64,000 nt of DNA from Dyadobacter luticola (GTDB lineage: Bacteria > Bacteroidota > Bacteroidia > Cytophagales > Spirosomataceae): assembly GCF_005860805.1 (NCBI RefSeq), contig NZ_VCEJ01000004.1:1426001-1490000 (forward strand), read 5' to 3'. The translations under genes were made by a program, and so were the position numbers. The notes beneath the pieces were generated by a model. The model searched no databases. It worked only from the letters and a program-made list of their open reading frames with translations, and was not told where the DNA came from. Below, piece after piece: positions 17,429-26,945 of this stretch (the stretch's first letter is position 1; every line of letters starts with the position of its first letter).

Positions 17429-17865
17429 ATCCTTTTTCTAATTAGATAAAAGTCGTAGTCCCGATCAACTTCGTAGAGGCTTATATTCCCTCTGTTCATA
17501 CCTAAAATTACGAATCTTTCTGAAATCGCGGCCAATTCTCTGCTTATCGCAATTCTATATAATCTTTGTCTTCTTTCATCGCTACCCCTGAATGAAATGA
17601 CAGAAGTGGTGTGAACGTTTAAAAAGTGGTCGATTATTTTGAATACGGTCGCCAACACATTTTTTAGATCCCCATTGTTGCTTTCTGAGATATCACTTAA
17701 CTCGAAATTTTCAGACTCGTCTAGTAATGCCAAATTGAAAATACGATCATCAGCCGATTTTGTAATGAGTACTACTTTTGTGATTTTCCTCCGCTCACTG
17801 ACACTAACAAATTCATAACGAAGCTCATGGCGGACAAGCGCAAATGGATAAGAAATTTCCTGCAT
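17425..17865 (-). CDS. DUF6934-like protein of unknown function
   Basis: 146 residues from the ATG at 17865 (MQEISYPFALV); the longer frame from 17907 places its ATG inside a TAnnTTTG promoter box, so I prefer the shorter form. Family-like segments are RYEFVSVSERRKITKVV, NNGDLKNVLATVFKIIDHF, ISFRGSDERRQRLYRIAISR and the ending DYDFYLIRK. These resemble DUF6934 proteins common in Bacteroidota, which have no assigned role. The gene is single-domain, cytosolic, and overlaps a 45-codon gene by 4 bp. Confidence 0.6.
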   Translation of the reverse strand: MQEISYPFALVRHELRYEFVSVSERRKITKVVLITKSADDRIFNLALLDESENFELSDISESNNGDLKNVLATVFKIIDHFLNVHTTSVISFRGSDERRQRLYRIAISRELAAISERFVILGMNRGNISLYEVDRDYDFYLIRKRI

Positions 17866-17900
17866 AAATAGTGGCTGGCTAGCGTGTGTGACAATTGTAC

Positions 17901-17931
17901 CAAACATAGAACATTTTAAACAAAACTTAAA
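17901..17931 (-). promoter_or_regulatory. Probable promoter of the DUF6934-like/small-protein operon
   Basis: On the minus strand: TTTA (17931-17928), a 19-bp spacer and TATGTTTG (17908-17901), matching TAnnTTTG. The upstream ATG at 17907 lies inside the box, which favours the start at 17865. Confidence 0.5.
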
Positions 17932-17958
17932 ACCAGGCGGATCATCGGGTGGAGGTGT

Positions 17959-17966
17959 TAGTTTTG
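17959..17966 (+). promoter_or_regulatory. -7 box upstream of the GSCFA gene
   Basis: TAGTTTTG fits TAnnTTTG and ends 24 bp before the ATG at 17991. No convincing -33 box is visible. Confidence 0.45.
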
Positions 17967-17990
17967 TGAAGCAGGACCAATTTCAACGAT

Positions 17991-18989
17991 ATGAAAGATA
18001 TTAAGTTTATTACCGAGGTGAATGTCAAGGTTTCGGAGCAGAAGCTGGACCACCGGTCCCGGATTATGACGATGGGCTCGTGTTTTGCGGAGGTGCTTGG
18101 GAGTCAGCTTGGGCAGTATAAATTTAATGTTCTGAACAATCCTTTCGGGACGGTCTTTAATCCGCTAACGATCTGTAAAATATTGGATTACGCTTTACAG
18201 GATAAGTCGCCGGACAATGATTTATATTTGCAGAATGCTGACAAAATCTGGCTCCATCATGACTTTCATTCTTCACAGTGGGCGGCGAGTAAAGAATCGC
18301 TGGCGGCTGGTTTAATTGAAAAATTAAAAGGGGTAAAAGCCTATTTGAAAGAGGCAAATGTGCTGGTGATCACATTAGGAACAGCCTACGCCTACCGTTA
18401 TAAACGTGCCAATCAGATTATTGGTAACTGTCACAAAGAACCTGCCGATCGGTTTGTAAAAGAACTACTGCATCCTGAGCAAATCAGCATTGCGCTCGAA
18501 CCTTTGATCCAAAAGTTGCTGATACATCGCCGCGACCTAAGGATCATCCTTACGGTCAGTCCTGTACGACATACGAAAGATACATTGACATTAAACCAAG
18601 TAAGTAAGTCAACATTGCGGCTGACTTGCCACCGACTTTCCGAAAAATACAGGCACATCAGTTATTTCCCAGCATATGAAATTATGCTCGACGAGTTGCG
18701 TGATTACCGGTTTTATAATGAAGACCTTATCCATCCAAACAAAATCGCCGAGGACTACATTTTCAACAAATTTGCGCAGTCAAATATCGCTGCCGGGTCG
18801 CTGGAATTCATGAAACAATGGGACGGAATCATGCACAGCATGCTCCATCGGCCGCAGCATGGAGAGACGCCCGGTTACCACAAAATGTTGCAATCTGTTC
18901 TTGACAAGCTGCATTCCATATCGGGAGGAATCGATGTTTCCAGAGAGACTACGCAGATTGAAGAAAGGCTCGCGCAATTTCCTATTTGA
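17991..18989 (+). CDS. GSCFA-domain protein
   Basis: 332 residues. The family signature TMGSCFAEVLG is at about residues 27-37, followed by NNPFGTVFNP, and later LTVSPVRH and DLIHPNKIAEDYIF. The Gly-x-Ser block and the final Asp-x-x-His-Pro are those of SGNH/GDSL-like hydrolases, so an esterase-type activity is possible, but the GSCFA family has no settled function. There is no signal peptide. It stands 64 bp upstream of mrp. Confidence 0.82.
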   Translation: MKDIKFITEVNVKVSEQKLDHRSRIMTMGSCFAEVLGSQLGQYKFNVLNNPFGTVFNPLTICKILDYALQDKSPDNDLYLQNADKIWLHHDFHSSQWAASKESLAAGLIEKLKGVKAYLKEANVLVITLGTAYAYRYKRANQIIGNCHKEPADRFVKELLHPEQISIALEPLIQKLLIHRRDLRIILTVSPVRHTKDTLTLNQVSKSTLRLTCHRLSEKYRHISYFPAYEIMLDELRDYRFYNEDLIHPNKIAEDYIFNKFAQSNIAAGSLEFMKQWDGIMHSMLHRPQHGETPGYHKMLQSVLDKLHSISGGIDVSRETTQIEERLAQFPI

Positions 18990-19053
18990 TTTTCAAACTC
19001 ATTGGCAGCATTTGTTGTTGCATAGAATTAAATACGCGTCCTCAACCAGTATA

Positions 19054-20160
19054 ATGGGAGAATTTACAACCAATAAAGAAAAGGTCTTACAAGCATTAAG
19101 CACCGTCGAAGAGCCGGATCTTAAGAAGGATTTGGTAACCCTGGGCATGATCCAGGATGTGGAAGTCGGTGTGAATCAAGTCAGTTTTACGGTGGTTTTG
19201 ACCACGCCTGCCTGCCCCCTTAAAGAACTGATCCGTCGCAACTGCGAAGCCGCCATCCACGAACATTTAAGTCCGGATGTGGAGGTGAAAATCAAGCTGA
19301 CAGCCAATGTTACCACTACGCGCCATACGGGGCCGCTGATTCCCGGCGTGAAAAATGTGATTGCGATTTCATCCGGTAAAGGTGGGGTAGGTAAGTCTAC
19401 CGTGACTGCGAACCTTGCGATGGCATTGCACCGATCGGGTGCGAAAGTGGGGATCATCGATGCCGATATTTCGGGGCCTTCTATACCATTAATGTTCGGT
19501 GCGGAAGATATGCAGCCGACCATTACACCCAAAGACGGCAAAAACTACATTAACCCGATCCGTCAGTACGGCATTAAAATGATCTCGATCGGGTTTCTGA
19601 CGCCGCCGGATAGTGCGGTAGTTTGGCGTGGACCGATGGCCAGCCAGGCACTGCGGCAGTTTTTCGCAGATACGGATTGGGGCGATCTTGATTATTTGTT
19701 GATCGATCTTCCTCCCGGCACGAGCGACATTCACCTGACATTGGTCCAGACGGTTCCGGTAACCGGCGCCGTGATTGTGACAACCCCGCAAAAAGTGGCG
19801 CTGGCCGATGCGATTAAAGGTATGTCCATGTTCAAGCAGCCGCAGATCAGCGTGCCGATTTTGGGTGTAGTTGAAAATATGGCTTGGTTTACACCAGAAG
19901 AGTTGCCTGATCATCAGTATTTTATATTTGGACAAGGTGGCGGACAGCAGCTGGCCGACAAATTCGAGGTGCCTTTGCTTGGCCAGATTCCGCTGGTTCA
20001 GGGGATCCGGGAGGCCGGGGATGAAGGCCGGCCAGCGGTGATGAATACCAATCCGATTGTGAATGATGCTTTCCGGGATGCTGCCGAGTCGCTGGCGCAG
20101 CAGGTGGCGATCAGAAATGCTTCGCGGGAGAGGACAAAACCGGTCGAGATCCAGGTCTGA
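19054..20160 (+). CDS. mrp: Mrp/NBP35-type iron-sulfur carrier ATPase
   Basis: 368 residues from the ATG at 19054 (MGEFTTNKEK); the longer frame from 18859 runs into the GSCFA gene and is not credible. Residues about 5-85 are a MIP18/DUF59 domain (TPACPLKELIRR). A P-loop ATPase follows with the deviant Walker A SSGKGGVGKST (about 106-116), DADISGPS and IDLPPGTSD. It should carry Fe-S clusters to apo-proteins. The CxxC that normally follows ENM is absent; here the stretch reads ENMAWFTPEELPDHQYFIFG, as in other Bacteroidota Mrp proteins I recall. The nfu gene follows, supporting a role in Fe-S assembly. Confidence 0.9.
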   Translation: MGEFTTNKEKVLQALSTVEEPDLKKDLVTLGMIQDVEVGVNQVSFTVVLTTPACPLKELIRRNCEAAIHEHLSPDVEVKIKLTANVTTTRHTGPLIPGVKNVIAISSGKGGVGKSTVTANLAMALHRSGAKVGIIDADISGPSIPLMFGAEDMQPTITPKDGKNYINPIRQYGIKMISIGFLTPPDSAVVWRGPMASQALRQFFADTDWGDLDYLLIDLPPGTSDIHLTLVQTVPVTGAVIVTTPQKVALADAIKGMSMFKQPQISVPILGVVENMAWFTPEELPDHQYFIFGQGGGQQLADKFEVPLLGQIPLVQGIREAGDEGRPAVMNTNPIVNDAFRDAAESLAQQVAIRNASRERTKPVEIQV

Positions 20161-20227
20161 CCGAAGTACGCAGAATTTGATTTTTTGAATATAATCGTGC
20201 ATATTAGCACATAGATTTTTGTAAAAA

Positions 20228-20485
20228 ATGGATTCAAAAGAAAAAACAATAGAACTTATAGAGCAGGCGCTCGAAACGGTGCGTCCTTATTTGCATGCGG
20301 ACGGTGGGGATGTAAAGTTCATTGACCTGACGGACGATATGATCGTGAAATTGGAATTGCAGGGTTCTTGTCAGAGCTGCCCGATGAGCGCGATGACGTT
20401 CCGGGCCGGTTTGGAAGAATCCATCAGAAAAGCGGTTCCCTACGTCAGTAAGGTAGTTTCAGTGAATGTTCCGGAGCTTGCATAA
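20228..20485 (+). CDS. NifU-like (Nfu) iron-sulfur scaffold
   Basis: 85 residues consisting of one Nfu domain: IRPYLHADGGDV-like segment (VRPYLHADGGDVKFIDL) and the cluster-binding CQSCP (CxxC). Nfu proteins hold a [4Fe-4S] cluster between two monomers and hand it to targets. It lies 67 bp downstream of mrp on the same strand, and an intrinsic terminator follows, so mrp-nfu is probably one unit. Confidence 0.9.
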   Translation: MDSKEKTIELIEQALETVRPYLHADGGDVKFIDLTDDMIVKLELQGSCQSCPMSAMTFRAGLEESIRKAVPYVSKVVSVNVPELA

Positions 20486-20518
20486 GGCTTAGCAATAATA
20501 TTTTAGATAAATGAAAAG

Positions 20519-20550
20519 AGCAGTTCTCGGTATCGGGAGCTGCTTTTTTT
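20519..20550 (+). terminator. Intrinsic terminator after nfu
   Basis: AGCAGTTCTCG (20519-20529) pairs with CGGGAGCTGCT (20534-20544) around a GTAT loop, with two G-T pairs. Seven T residues end at 20550. Confidence 0.85.
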
Positions 20551-20651
20551 GCTTAAAAATCTGCGGCCGGAAGTGGAGAAATTCCTTACTCTTAAATTAG
20601 TGGCTTATATTGCAGGAATGATTTAAATGCGTTTATCCCGGAATTTTTAAT

Positions 20652-22367
20652 ATGCGTATCGGAATTTTTTTTGGAGGTCCATCCCGCGAGAGGGAGATTT
20701 CATTTGCAGGCGGCAAGACGGCTTTTGAGTACCTGGATAAGTCTCTTTTTGAACCGGTTCCGGTTTTTGTAGACAGTTTCGGCCGGTTTATTTTGCTTGA
20801 AAAAGAGCTGATGTACTCCACCGAAATCCGCGAATTCTATCCGCCCAAGTCAATTCAGAAGGATACATTTAAAACATACATTGAATCATTCCCAGAGTTG
20901 GCCAAGGAGCCTATTCCGTCGGAAATCGGCGTTTTGCTAGATCCTGCAAGATTTCAAGATTACTTCGATTTCGTGTTCCTCGCCATGCACGGCCCTGATT
21001 GTGAGGATGGTGCGATCCAGGGTTTGCTGGAATGGTATAAAGTTCCTTACAGCGGGCCAGGTTTGATGGGTTCTGCGGTGGGTATTGATAAAATTTTGCA
21101 AAATGAAATGATCCGGCTGGTCAATGGACAGGAAAAGAAAAGCTGGACATTGACTTATGATAAATGGCTACCGAGAGAATATCCGATTCTTTTTCAGGTA
21201 CTTAAAAAACATTTGGGCTTGCCGCTGGTAATCAAAGCGCCGCATCAGGGTTCGTCGATCGGGGTGGCTATTGTGAAGGAAGATTCGCTGGAAGAGTTTG
21301 TGGCTGCTGTGAACCAATGTTTTTTTCAAATCGAATTAAATGCGGATACCTGGAAATCGCTGGATAGTGCCGAGAAACAAGCCTGGGGCCAGAAAGTGGC
21401 TAATCTAGATGAAGGAATCGGTTTTCCTGTTGTTTTTGAAGGAGATACAATTTACCATCCTGCCGATTTGATCTCGAAACTTGATACTTTTTTTGCTGCC
21501 GGAAATTCCGAAGCATTTTTGAGCAGCCTCAATAGTGAAGATCAGGTTTTGATCGAAGAATTCATTGAAGGCCAGGAGTTTTCCTGCGGCTGCATCCAGT
21601 TTGATGGCGGAAAACCGCTGGCCCTACCACCGAGCGAGGTCATCAAAATGGTCAAGGTTTTTGATTTTAATGCAAAATACAAACCGGGTGCCAGCCGGAA
21701 ACGCATTCCAGTAGATACTTCTCTTGAAAAAAATCAGGAAATACGGAAGGTGATCGCGGACGTTTTCGAGCAGCTTGGTATCACGGTTTGTGCCCGTATC
21801 GACGGCTTTTTAACGCCCGACGGCACGATCCTGCTCCACGATCCCAATACGATTCCGGGCATGTCGCCGACTTCTTTTATTTTTAAACAAATGGCAGAAA
21901 TCGGCCTGAATGTTACCCAGGCACTGACTTATCTTGTCAGGCAATCGATCAGGGAAAGAATTCGGATCGGCAAAAATACCTGGCAGCTGAGGAGCTTGCT
22001 GGCTACTTTGGACGAACAGATTGCGGCCAACAATTCAATCATTAAACCAGAGGAAATCGTCTCTTTCGGCGCTACCGACGAGGAATATCAGCAGGCGAGG
22101 CTCAAATACGGGCAGCTGAATGCGCAAGGAAAAGTTACGCCGGTGCCGGTTCTGAAAGCTTCGGATGGTAAGTCTTACAAATTGACTAATCCGCTGATGT
22201 TCAAGGAATATGTGTCGGATGTAGAGGCTTTGCTGCATGAAGAAAGACATCCTTTGCTGGTAGAAACTTCTCAAAAAGCGGCAGCACTCACGGAATTTTA
22301 TGCGGGCGCAGTATCCTATGACATAAGTGTTTATCCGGATATTTCTTCGGCGGCATTTACCTCCTAA
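20652..22367 (+). CDS. D-alanine--D-alanine ligase-like ATP-grasp enzyme (long form)
   Basis: 571 residues, against 300-370 for ordinary Ddl. The N-terminal GGPSREREIS carries the Glu that binds D-Ala1. AMHGPDCEDGAIQG, the ATP-grasp segments LVIKAPHQGSSIGVAIV and LIEEFIEGQEFSCG, the ARIDGF Arg and the DPNTIPGMSPTS metal/substrate loop are all present, so catalysis looks intact. Extra length lies in an insertion before the loop (about 210-300) and in roughly 140 C-terminal residues (from about 430) that I do not recognise. It may make the cell-wall dipeptide or a related ligation. It starts 100 bp after the terminator and precedes a GH63-like glucosidase by 48 bp. Confidence 0.78.
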   Translation: MRIGIFFGGPSREREISFAGGKTAFEYLDKSLFEPVPVFVDSFGRFILLEKELMYSTEIREFYPPKSIQKDTFKTYIESFPELAKEPIPSEIGVLLDPARFQDYFDFVFLAMHGPDCEDGAIQGLLEWYKVPYSGPGLMGSAVGIDKILQNEMIRLVNGQEKKSWTLTYDKWLPREYPILFQVLKKHLGLPLVIKAPHQGSSIGVAIVKEDSLEEFVAAVNQCFFQIELNADTWKSLDSAEKQAWGQKVANLDEGIGFPVVFEGDTIYHPADLISKLDTFFAAGNSEAFLSSLNSEDQVLIEEFIEGQEFSCGCIQFDGGKPLALPPSEVIKMVKVFDFNAKYKPGASRKRIPVDTSLEKNQEIRKVIADVFEQLGITVCARIDGFLTPDGTILLHDPNTIPGMSPTSFIFKQMAEIGLNVTQALTYLVRQSIRERIRIGKNTWQLRSLLATLDEQIAANNSIIKPEEIVSFGATDEEYQQARLKYGQLNAQGKVTPVPVLKASDGKSYKLTNPLMFKEYVSDVEALLHEERHPLLVETSQKAAALTEFYAGAVSYDISVYPDISSAAFTS

Positions 22368-22415
22368 TGTCGTAGATTTAATTCTTTATTCATTCCTATC
22401 GAAAATTTATAGTTA

Positions 22416-25106
22416 ATGGCACACGGCGCTGAGAAAGTTAGACTAAGTCTGCAGAAGGAAAATAAGGGCTGGAAAAAGTGGGGCCCCTATCTCTCCGAGC
22501 GGCAGTGGGGAACAGTGAGGGAGGATTATAGTGGAAACGGTGACGCCTGGAACTACATTACCCATGAAATGGCCCTGTCGAAAGCATATCGCTGGGGTGA
22601 AGATGGTATCGCAGGTTTTTCTGATAATAAGCAACATATATGCCTCTCTTTCGGGTTTTGGAACCATAAGGACAAAATTTTGAAAGAGCGGATTTTTGGT
22701 TTGACCAACCGCGAGTCCAACCACGGCGAGGATGTGAAGGAAATGTATTATTATCTGGATAGTACGCCGACGCATTCTTATACCAAAATGCTTTACAAAT
22801 ATCCGCAGCAGCTTTTTCCTTATGATAAGCTGCGGCAGGAAAATGGCCGGCGTGGGAAAGCGGACCAGGAATATGAAATCATGGACACGGGTGTGTTCGA
22901 TAACAATGATTATTTCGATATTTTTATCGAACACGCCAAGTCCGACGAGGAGGATATCCTCATGAAAGTGACCGTATTCAACCGCGGTACAGAGGATGCG
23001 CCAATCACCGTTTTGCCGACCATTTTATTCAGAAATACCTGGTCTTGGGGTTACGAGGCATTCAATTACAAGCCGATCATGAACGGGATTTCAAACCGGC
23101 TGATCGAAGTGACCCACCGCAAGCACGGTAAGTACAATCTGTATCTGGATAATGCCGACGAGCTGCTGTTTTGCGAGAACGAAACCAACTTCAAGAAACT
23201 GTACGGTACGGCCAATAATACGGCTTATCCCAAAGATGGGATCAACGATTACATTGTCAGCTCGGGCAAAAGTAACACCGTCAATCCGAACCATATCGGT
23301 ACCAAAGCATCCGCGCGATTTACCAAAACCATCAAGGCGGGCGAGAGCGCAACTTTCAGGATGCGCTATGTAAACCACACGATATCAGAGCCTTTTGGTG
23401 GTTTTGAAGATATGTTTGCCAAAAGGATCCGCGAAGCCGATGAATTTTATGATGACATCCAGCGGGATGTTACGGATGCGGATCTTCGGTCGATCCAGCG
23501 CCAGGCTTATGCCGGTATGTTGTGGAGCAAGCAGTTTTATTATTACAATGTTTACGAGTGGCTGAAAGGCGATCCTGCGCAGCCAGGGCCAAATCAGGGT
23601 AGAAAATGGGGGCGGAATTCGGGATGGAAGCATTTATATGCGGCCAACATTATCTCGATGCCAGATAAATGGGAGTATCCTTGGTTTGCGGCCTGGGATT
23701 TGGCTTTTCACTGCGTACCGCTGGCGAGGCTGGATGCGGATTTTGCCAAAAGACAGTTGGAAATCCTGCTCCGGGAATATTATATGCACCCGAATGGTCA
23801 GATTCCGGCTTATGAATGGAATTTCTCGGACGTCAACCCGCCTGTCCACGGCTGGGCTACCTGGAAAGTGTATGAGATTGATCGTGAGCAAAATAATGGC
23901 GTCGGCGACATTCAGTTTCTGGAAAAAATATTCCACAAGCTGCTCCTGAATTTTACCTGGTGGGTTAATCAGAAAGACGATACGGGAAATAACATTTTCA
24001 GCGGTGGCTTCCTTGGATTGGATAACATTGGCGTATTCGACCGCTCGACGCCGATGCCTTTTGGCGGAAAATTGCAGCAGGCCGATGCGACCGGCTGGAT
24101 GGCGATGTACACCTTGAATATGCTCCGGATTTCGGTCGAAATTGCGCTGGTGCATCCGGTCTACCAGGATATGGCGTCTAAATTTTTCGAGCACTTCCTG
24201 CATATTGCGGGCGCGATGGAATCTATCGGCGGCAAAAATTCGTCGATCAGTCTCTGGGATGAGGAAGATCAGTTTTATTATGATGTTATCCACATTCCAA
24301 ATGGTCAGAGCATTCTTTTGAAAGTCCGCTCGATTGTTGGTTTGATACCTTTATTCGCAGTTGAAATCCTTGATCCTCAGAATCTTGATAAACTACCCAT
24401 GTTCAAGCGACGGGTAGAGTGGGTTTTGGCAAACCGTCCGGATCTGGCGAGGCTGATATCGCGCTGGTTTGAATCTGGTAAAGGTGAAAACCGCCTGTTG
24501 TCGATTCTGCGCGGTCACCGGATGAAAATGATCATGAAAAGAATGCTTGATGAGAGCGAATTCCTTTCTGATTATGGAGTGAGGGCATTGTCCAAATACC
24601 ATGAGCAGAATCCATACAAGTTTTATATCAACGGTGAAGTTTTGCAGGTCGATTACACGCCGGCCGAGGCATTGACCGACATTATGGGTGGAAATTCCAA
24701 CTGGCGCGGCCCGATCTGGTTCCCGCTGAACTACCTGATTTTTGACTCACTGATGAAGTTCCACGCGTATTATGGCGAGGATTTTATGGTGGAGTATCCA
24801 ACCAATTCCGGCAACCTGGCGACCATTAAAGATGCTGCCATGGCGATCGCATGTCGCTTAATCGATATTTTCAAAAAGGATACAGAAGGCAACCGGGCGG
24901 TGTATGGTCAGGATATGCGGATGCAGAAAGATGATAATTTCAATGACCACGTGCTTTTCTATGAATATTTTCATGGAGATAATGGTCGCGGCTGCGGTGC
25001 CAGTCACCAGACAGGCTGGACGGGTCTGGTAGCCGAGTTGATCCTCAAAACTGCCCATGAAACTTCCAAGGAAAAAGCACAGGCGGAACTGGAAATAAGC
25101 AAATAA
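22416..25106 (+). CDS. GH63-like (MGH1-type) glucosidase
   Basis: 896 residues without a signal peptide, so probably cytosolic. The N-terminus (RWGPYLSERQWGTVREDYS-like, here KWGPYLSERQWGTVREDYS) and the later WFAAWDLAFHCVPLARLD, GQIPAYEWNFSDVNPP, TGWMAMYTLNML and NWRGPIWFPLNYL are features of GH63/MGH1 (alpha/alpha)6-barrel enzymes related to mannosyl-oligosaccharide glucosidase. Bacterial members act on glucosyl-glycerate or other alpha-glucosides; the real substrate here is unknown. A phosphohexomutase gene follows 58 bp later, so both may serve glucose storage or osmolyte metabolism. Confidence 0.85.
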   Translation: MAHGAEKVRLSLQKENKGWKKWGPYLSERQWGTVREDYSGNGDAWNYITHEMALSKAYRWGEDGIAGFSDNKQHICLSFGFWNHKDKILKERIFGLTNRESNHGEDVKEMYYYLDSTPTHSYTKMLYKYPQQLFPYDKLRQENGRRGKADQEYEIMDTGVFDNNDYFDIFIEHAKSDEEDILMKVTVFNRGTEDAPITVLPTILFRNTWSWGYEAFNYKPIMNGISNRLIEVTHRKHGKYNLYLDNADELLFCENETNFKKLYGTANNTAYPKDGINDYIVSSGKSNTVNPNHIGTKASARFTKTIKAGESATFRMRYVNHTISEPFGGFEDMFAKRIREADEFYDDIQRDVTDADLRSIQRQAYAGMLWSKQFYYYNVYEWLKGDPAQPGPNQGRKWGRNSGWKHLYAANIISMPDKWEYPWFAAWDLAFHCVPLARLDADFAKRQLEILLREYYMHPNGQIPAYEWNFSDVNPPVHGWATWKVYEIDREQNNGVGDIQFLEKIFHKLLLNFTWWVNQKDDTGNNIFSGGFLGLDNIGVFDRSTPMPFGGKLQQADATGWMAMYTLNMLRISVEIALVHPVYQDMASKFFEHFLHIAGAMESIGGKNSSISLWDEEDQFYYDVIHIPNGQSILLKVRSIVGLIPLFAVEILDPQNLDKLPMFKRRVEWVLANRPDLARLISRWFESGKGENRLLSILRGHRMKMIMKRMLDESEFLSDYGVRALSKYHEQNPYKFYINGEVLQVDYTPAEALTDIMGGNSNWRGPIWFPLNYLIFDSLMKFHAYYGEDFMVEYPTNSGNLATIKDAAMAIACRLIDIFKKDTEGNRAVYGQDMRMQKDDNFNDHVLFYEYFHGDNGRGCGASHQTGWTGLVAELILKTAHETSKEKAQAELEISK

Positions 25107-25164
25107 TTGAAGTATAAATTCAATATAACTGGTTTAATCTAAATCAAACTATTAAACTCTTACT

Positions 25165-26928
25165 ATGACTTCGCAATTGGACCCGAATGTAATGGCCAAA
25201 GTAACTAGCTGGCTGAACGGTGATTACGATATTGATACTAAACAATCCATCCAGCAGCTGATTGATGAGGCGAATGATACGGAGTTGACGGATGCGTTTT
25301 ATAAAGACCTGGAATTCGGAACAGGCGGCTTGCGTGGATTGATCGGTATTGGCTCGAACCGGATGAACCGGTATACGGTCGGCACGGCTACGCAGGGTTT
25401 GGCAAATTATCTTAACAAAGCATTTCCAAACGAGGAGAAAAAGGTAGCGATCGCTTACGACAGCCGCATTAAGTCAGATGAATTTGCCAAAATTATCGCC
25501 GAGATTTTCTCAGCGAATGGTATCACGGTTTATCTTTTTGAAGCGCTTCGCCCTACGCCTGAACTTTCGTTTGCGATCCGTCTGCTGGGCTGTAAAAGTG
25601 GGGTAGTGGTAACTGCTTCGCACAATCCGAAAGAATATAATGGTTACAAAGCCTACTGGGACGACGGCTCGCAGGTGGTAGCGCCGCACGATACCAACAT
25701 TATCGGCGAAGTAAACGCGATTAAGTCAATCGACGATGTGAAATTTGACGGGGATAGTTCCAAAATTCATAAGATTGGCGCGGAGGTTGATGAGAAATAC
25801 ATGGACCACATTCTGTCGCTATCTATTTCCAAAGATGCGATTGCACGCCAGAAAGACCTTAAAATCGTTTATACCCCGCTCCACGGAACAGGAGTTACGC
25901 TTGTTCCGACACTCTTGGGCAAAATGGGTTTTGAAGCTGTGACGGTTATCGAAGAACAAGCCGAGCCGAAAGGAAACGGACAATTCCCGACGGTGGTTTA
26001 TCCAAATCCGGAGGAAAGTGAGGCCATGTCCAAAGCGGTGGCGCGGGCGAAAGAAATTGATGCGGACCTGGTTTTGGGTACCGACCCGGATGCCGACCGC
26101 GTGGGAATTGCAGTGAAAAACCACCACGGCGAAATCCAGCTTTTGAATGGCAACCAAACTGCCAGCGTGCTGATATACTATCTCCTAAATGCGTGGAAAG
26201 ATGCAGGTAAGCTGACAGGCACCCAGTTTGTTTGCAAAACCATCGTTACCACCGACCTGATCGATAAAATGGCGGCGGCTTATGATGTGAAATGTTACAA
26301 TACATTGACGGGTTTCAAATATATCGCGCAGGTAATCAGGGAGAAAGAAGGCGTTGAGCAATTTATCGGCGGCGGTGAGGAAAGCTACGGATACCTGATC
26401 GGCGATGCGGTACGTGACAAGGATGCGATTGCTTCCTGCGCTATGATCGCCGAGCTGACGGCTTATGCGAAGGACAAAGGGCTGAGCCTTTTTGACATGC
26501 TGATGGAAATCTACAAGCAGTTTGGTTTCTACTACGAAGGTCTGATTTCTTTGACTAAAAAAGGAAAAAGCGGCGCGGACGAGATTCAGCAAATGATGGC
26601 AGATTTCCGGGCAAACCCTCCAAAAACATTGGCAGGCTCACCGGTAATCCGCATGGATGACTACAAAGCATTGACCACCGTGGATTTCACATCTGGCACG
26701 ACGCATTCAATTCCATCGGGTGAAATGGGCATCGAACCATCTAATGTGCTGCAATTCTTCACCGAAGACGGTACCAAATTTACCTGTCGCCCATCCGGCA
26801 CCGAGCCAAAAATTAAATTCTACGTCGGCGTAAGAGCTGCACTGGAAAGAAATGAGGATTTTGATTCGGTTTATGATAGTTTGAAAGAGAAAGTGAAGGG
26901 GATTGGAGAAGAGTTGGGGTTGAAGTAA
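25165..26928 (+). CDS. Phospho-sugar mutase (phosphoglucomutase/phosphomannomutase)
   Basis: 587 residues with the four family signatures in order: GTGGLRGLIGIGSNRMN near the N-terminus, the phosphoserine loop TASHNPKEYNGYK (about 151-163), the metal loop GTDPDADRVG (about 309-318), GGEESYGYLIGD (sugar binding) and CRPSGTEPKIKFY (phosphate binding) near the C-terminus. It interconverts glucose-1-phosphate and glucose-6-phosphate, and possibly mannose or deoxyribose phosphates. All catalytic residues look intact. The length is that of the large Bacillus PgcA-like branch. Confidence 0.92.
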   Translation: MTSQLDPNVMAKVTSWLNGDYDIDTKQSIQQLIDEANDTELTDAFYKDLEFGTGGLRGLIGIGSNRMNRYTVGTATQGLANYLNKAFPNEEKKVAIAYDSRIKSDEFAKIIAEIFSANGITVYLFEALRPTPELSFAIRLLGCKSGVVVTASHNPKEYNGYKAYWDDGSQVVAPHDTNIIGEVNAIKSIDDVKFDGDSSKIHKIGAEVDEKYMDHILSLSISKDAIARQKDLKIVYTPLHGTGVTLVPTLLGKMGFEAVTVIEEQAEPKGNGQFPTVVYPNPEESEAMSKAVARAKEIDADLVLGTDPDADRVGIAVKNHHGEIQLLNGNQTASVLIYYLLNAWKDAGKLTGTQFVCKTIVTTDLIDKMAAAYDVKCYNTLTGFKYIAQVIREKEGVEQFIGGGEESYGYLIGDAVRDKDAIASCAMIAELTAYAKDKGLSLFDMLMEIYKQFGFYYEGLISLTKKGKSGADEIQQMMADFRANPPKTLAGSPVIRMDDYKALTTVDFTSGTTHSIPSGEMGIEPSNVLQFFTEDGTKFTCRPSGTEPKIKFYVGVRAALERNEDFDSVYDSLKEKVKGIGEELGLK

Positions 26929-26945
26929 TTTTTGAAATTTAAATT

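Noticed and set aside
18859..19053. N-terminal extension of Mrp overlapping the GSCFA gene
   Set aside because: The extension is in an alternative frame of the GSCFA coding sequence; Mrp homology starts at 19054.
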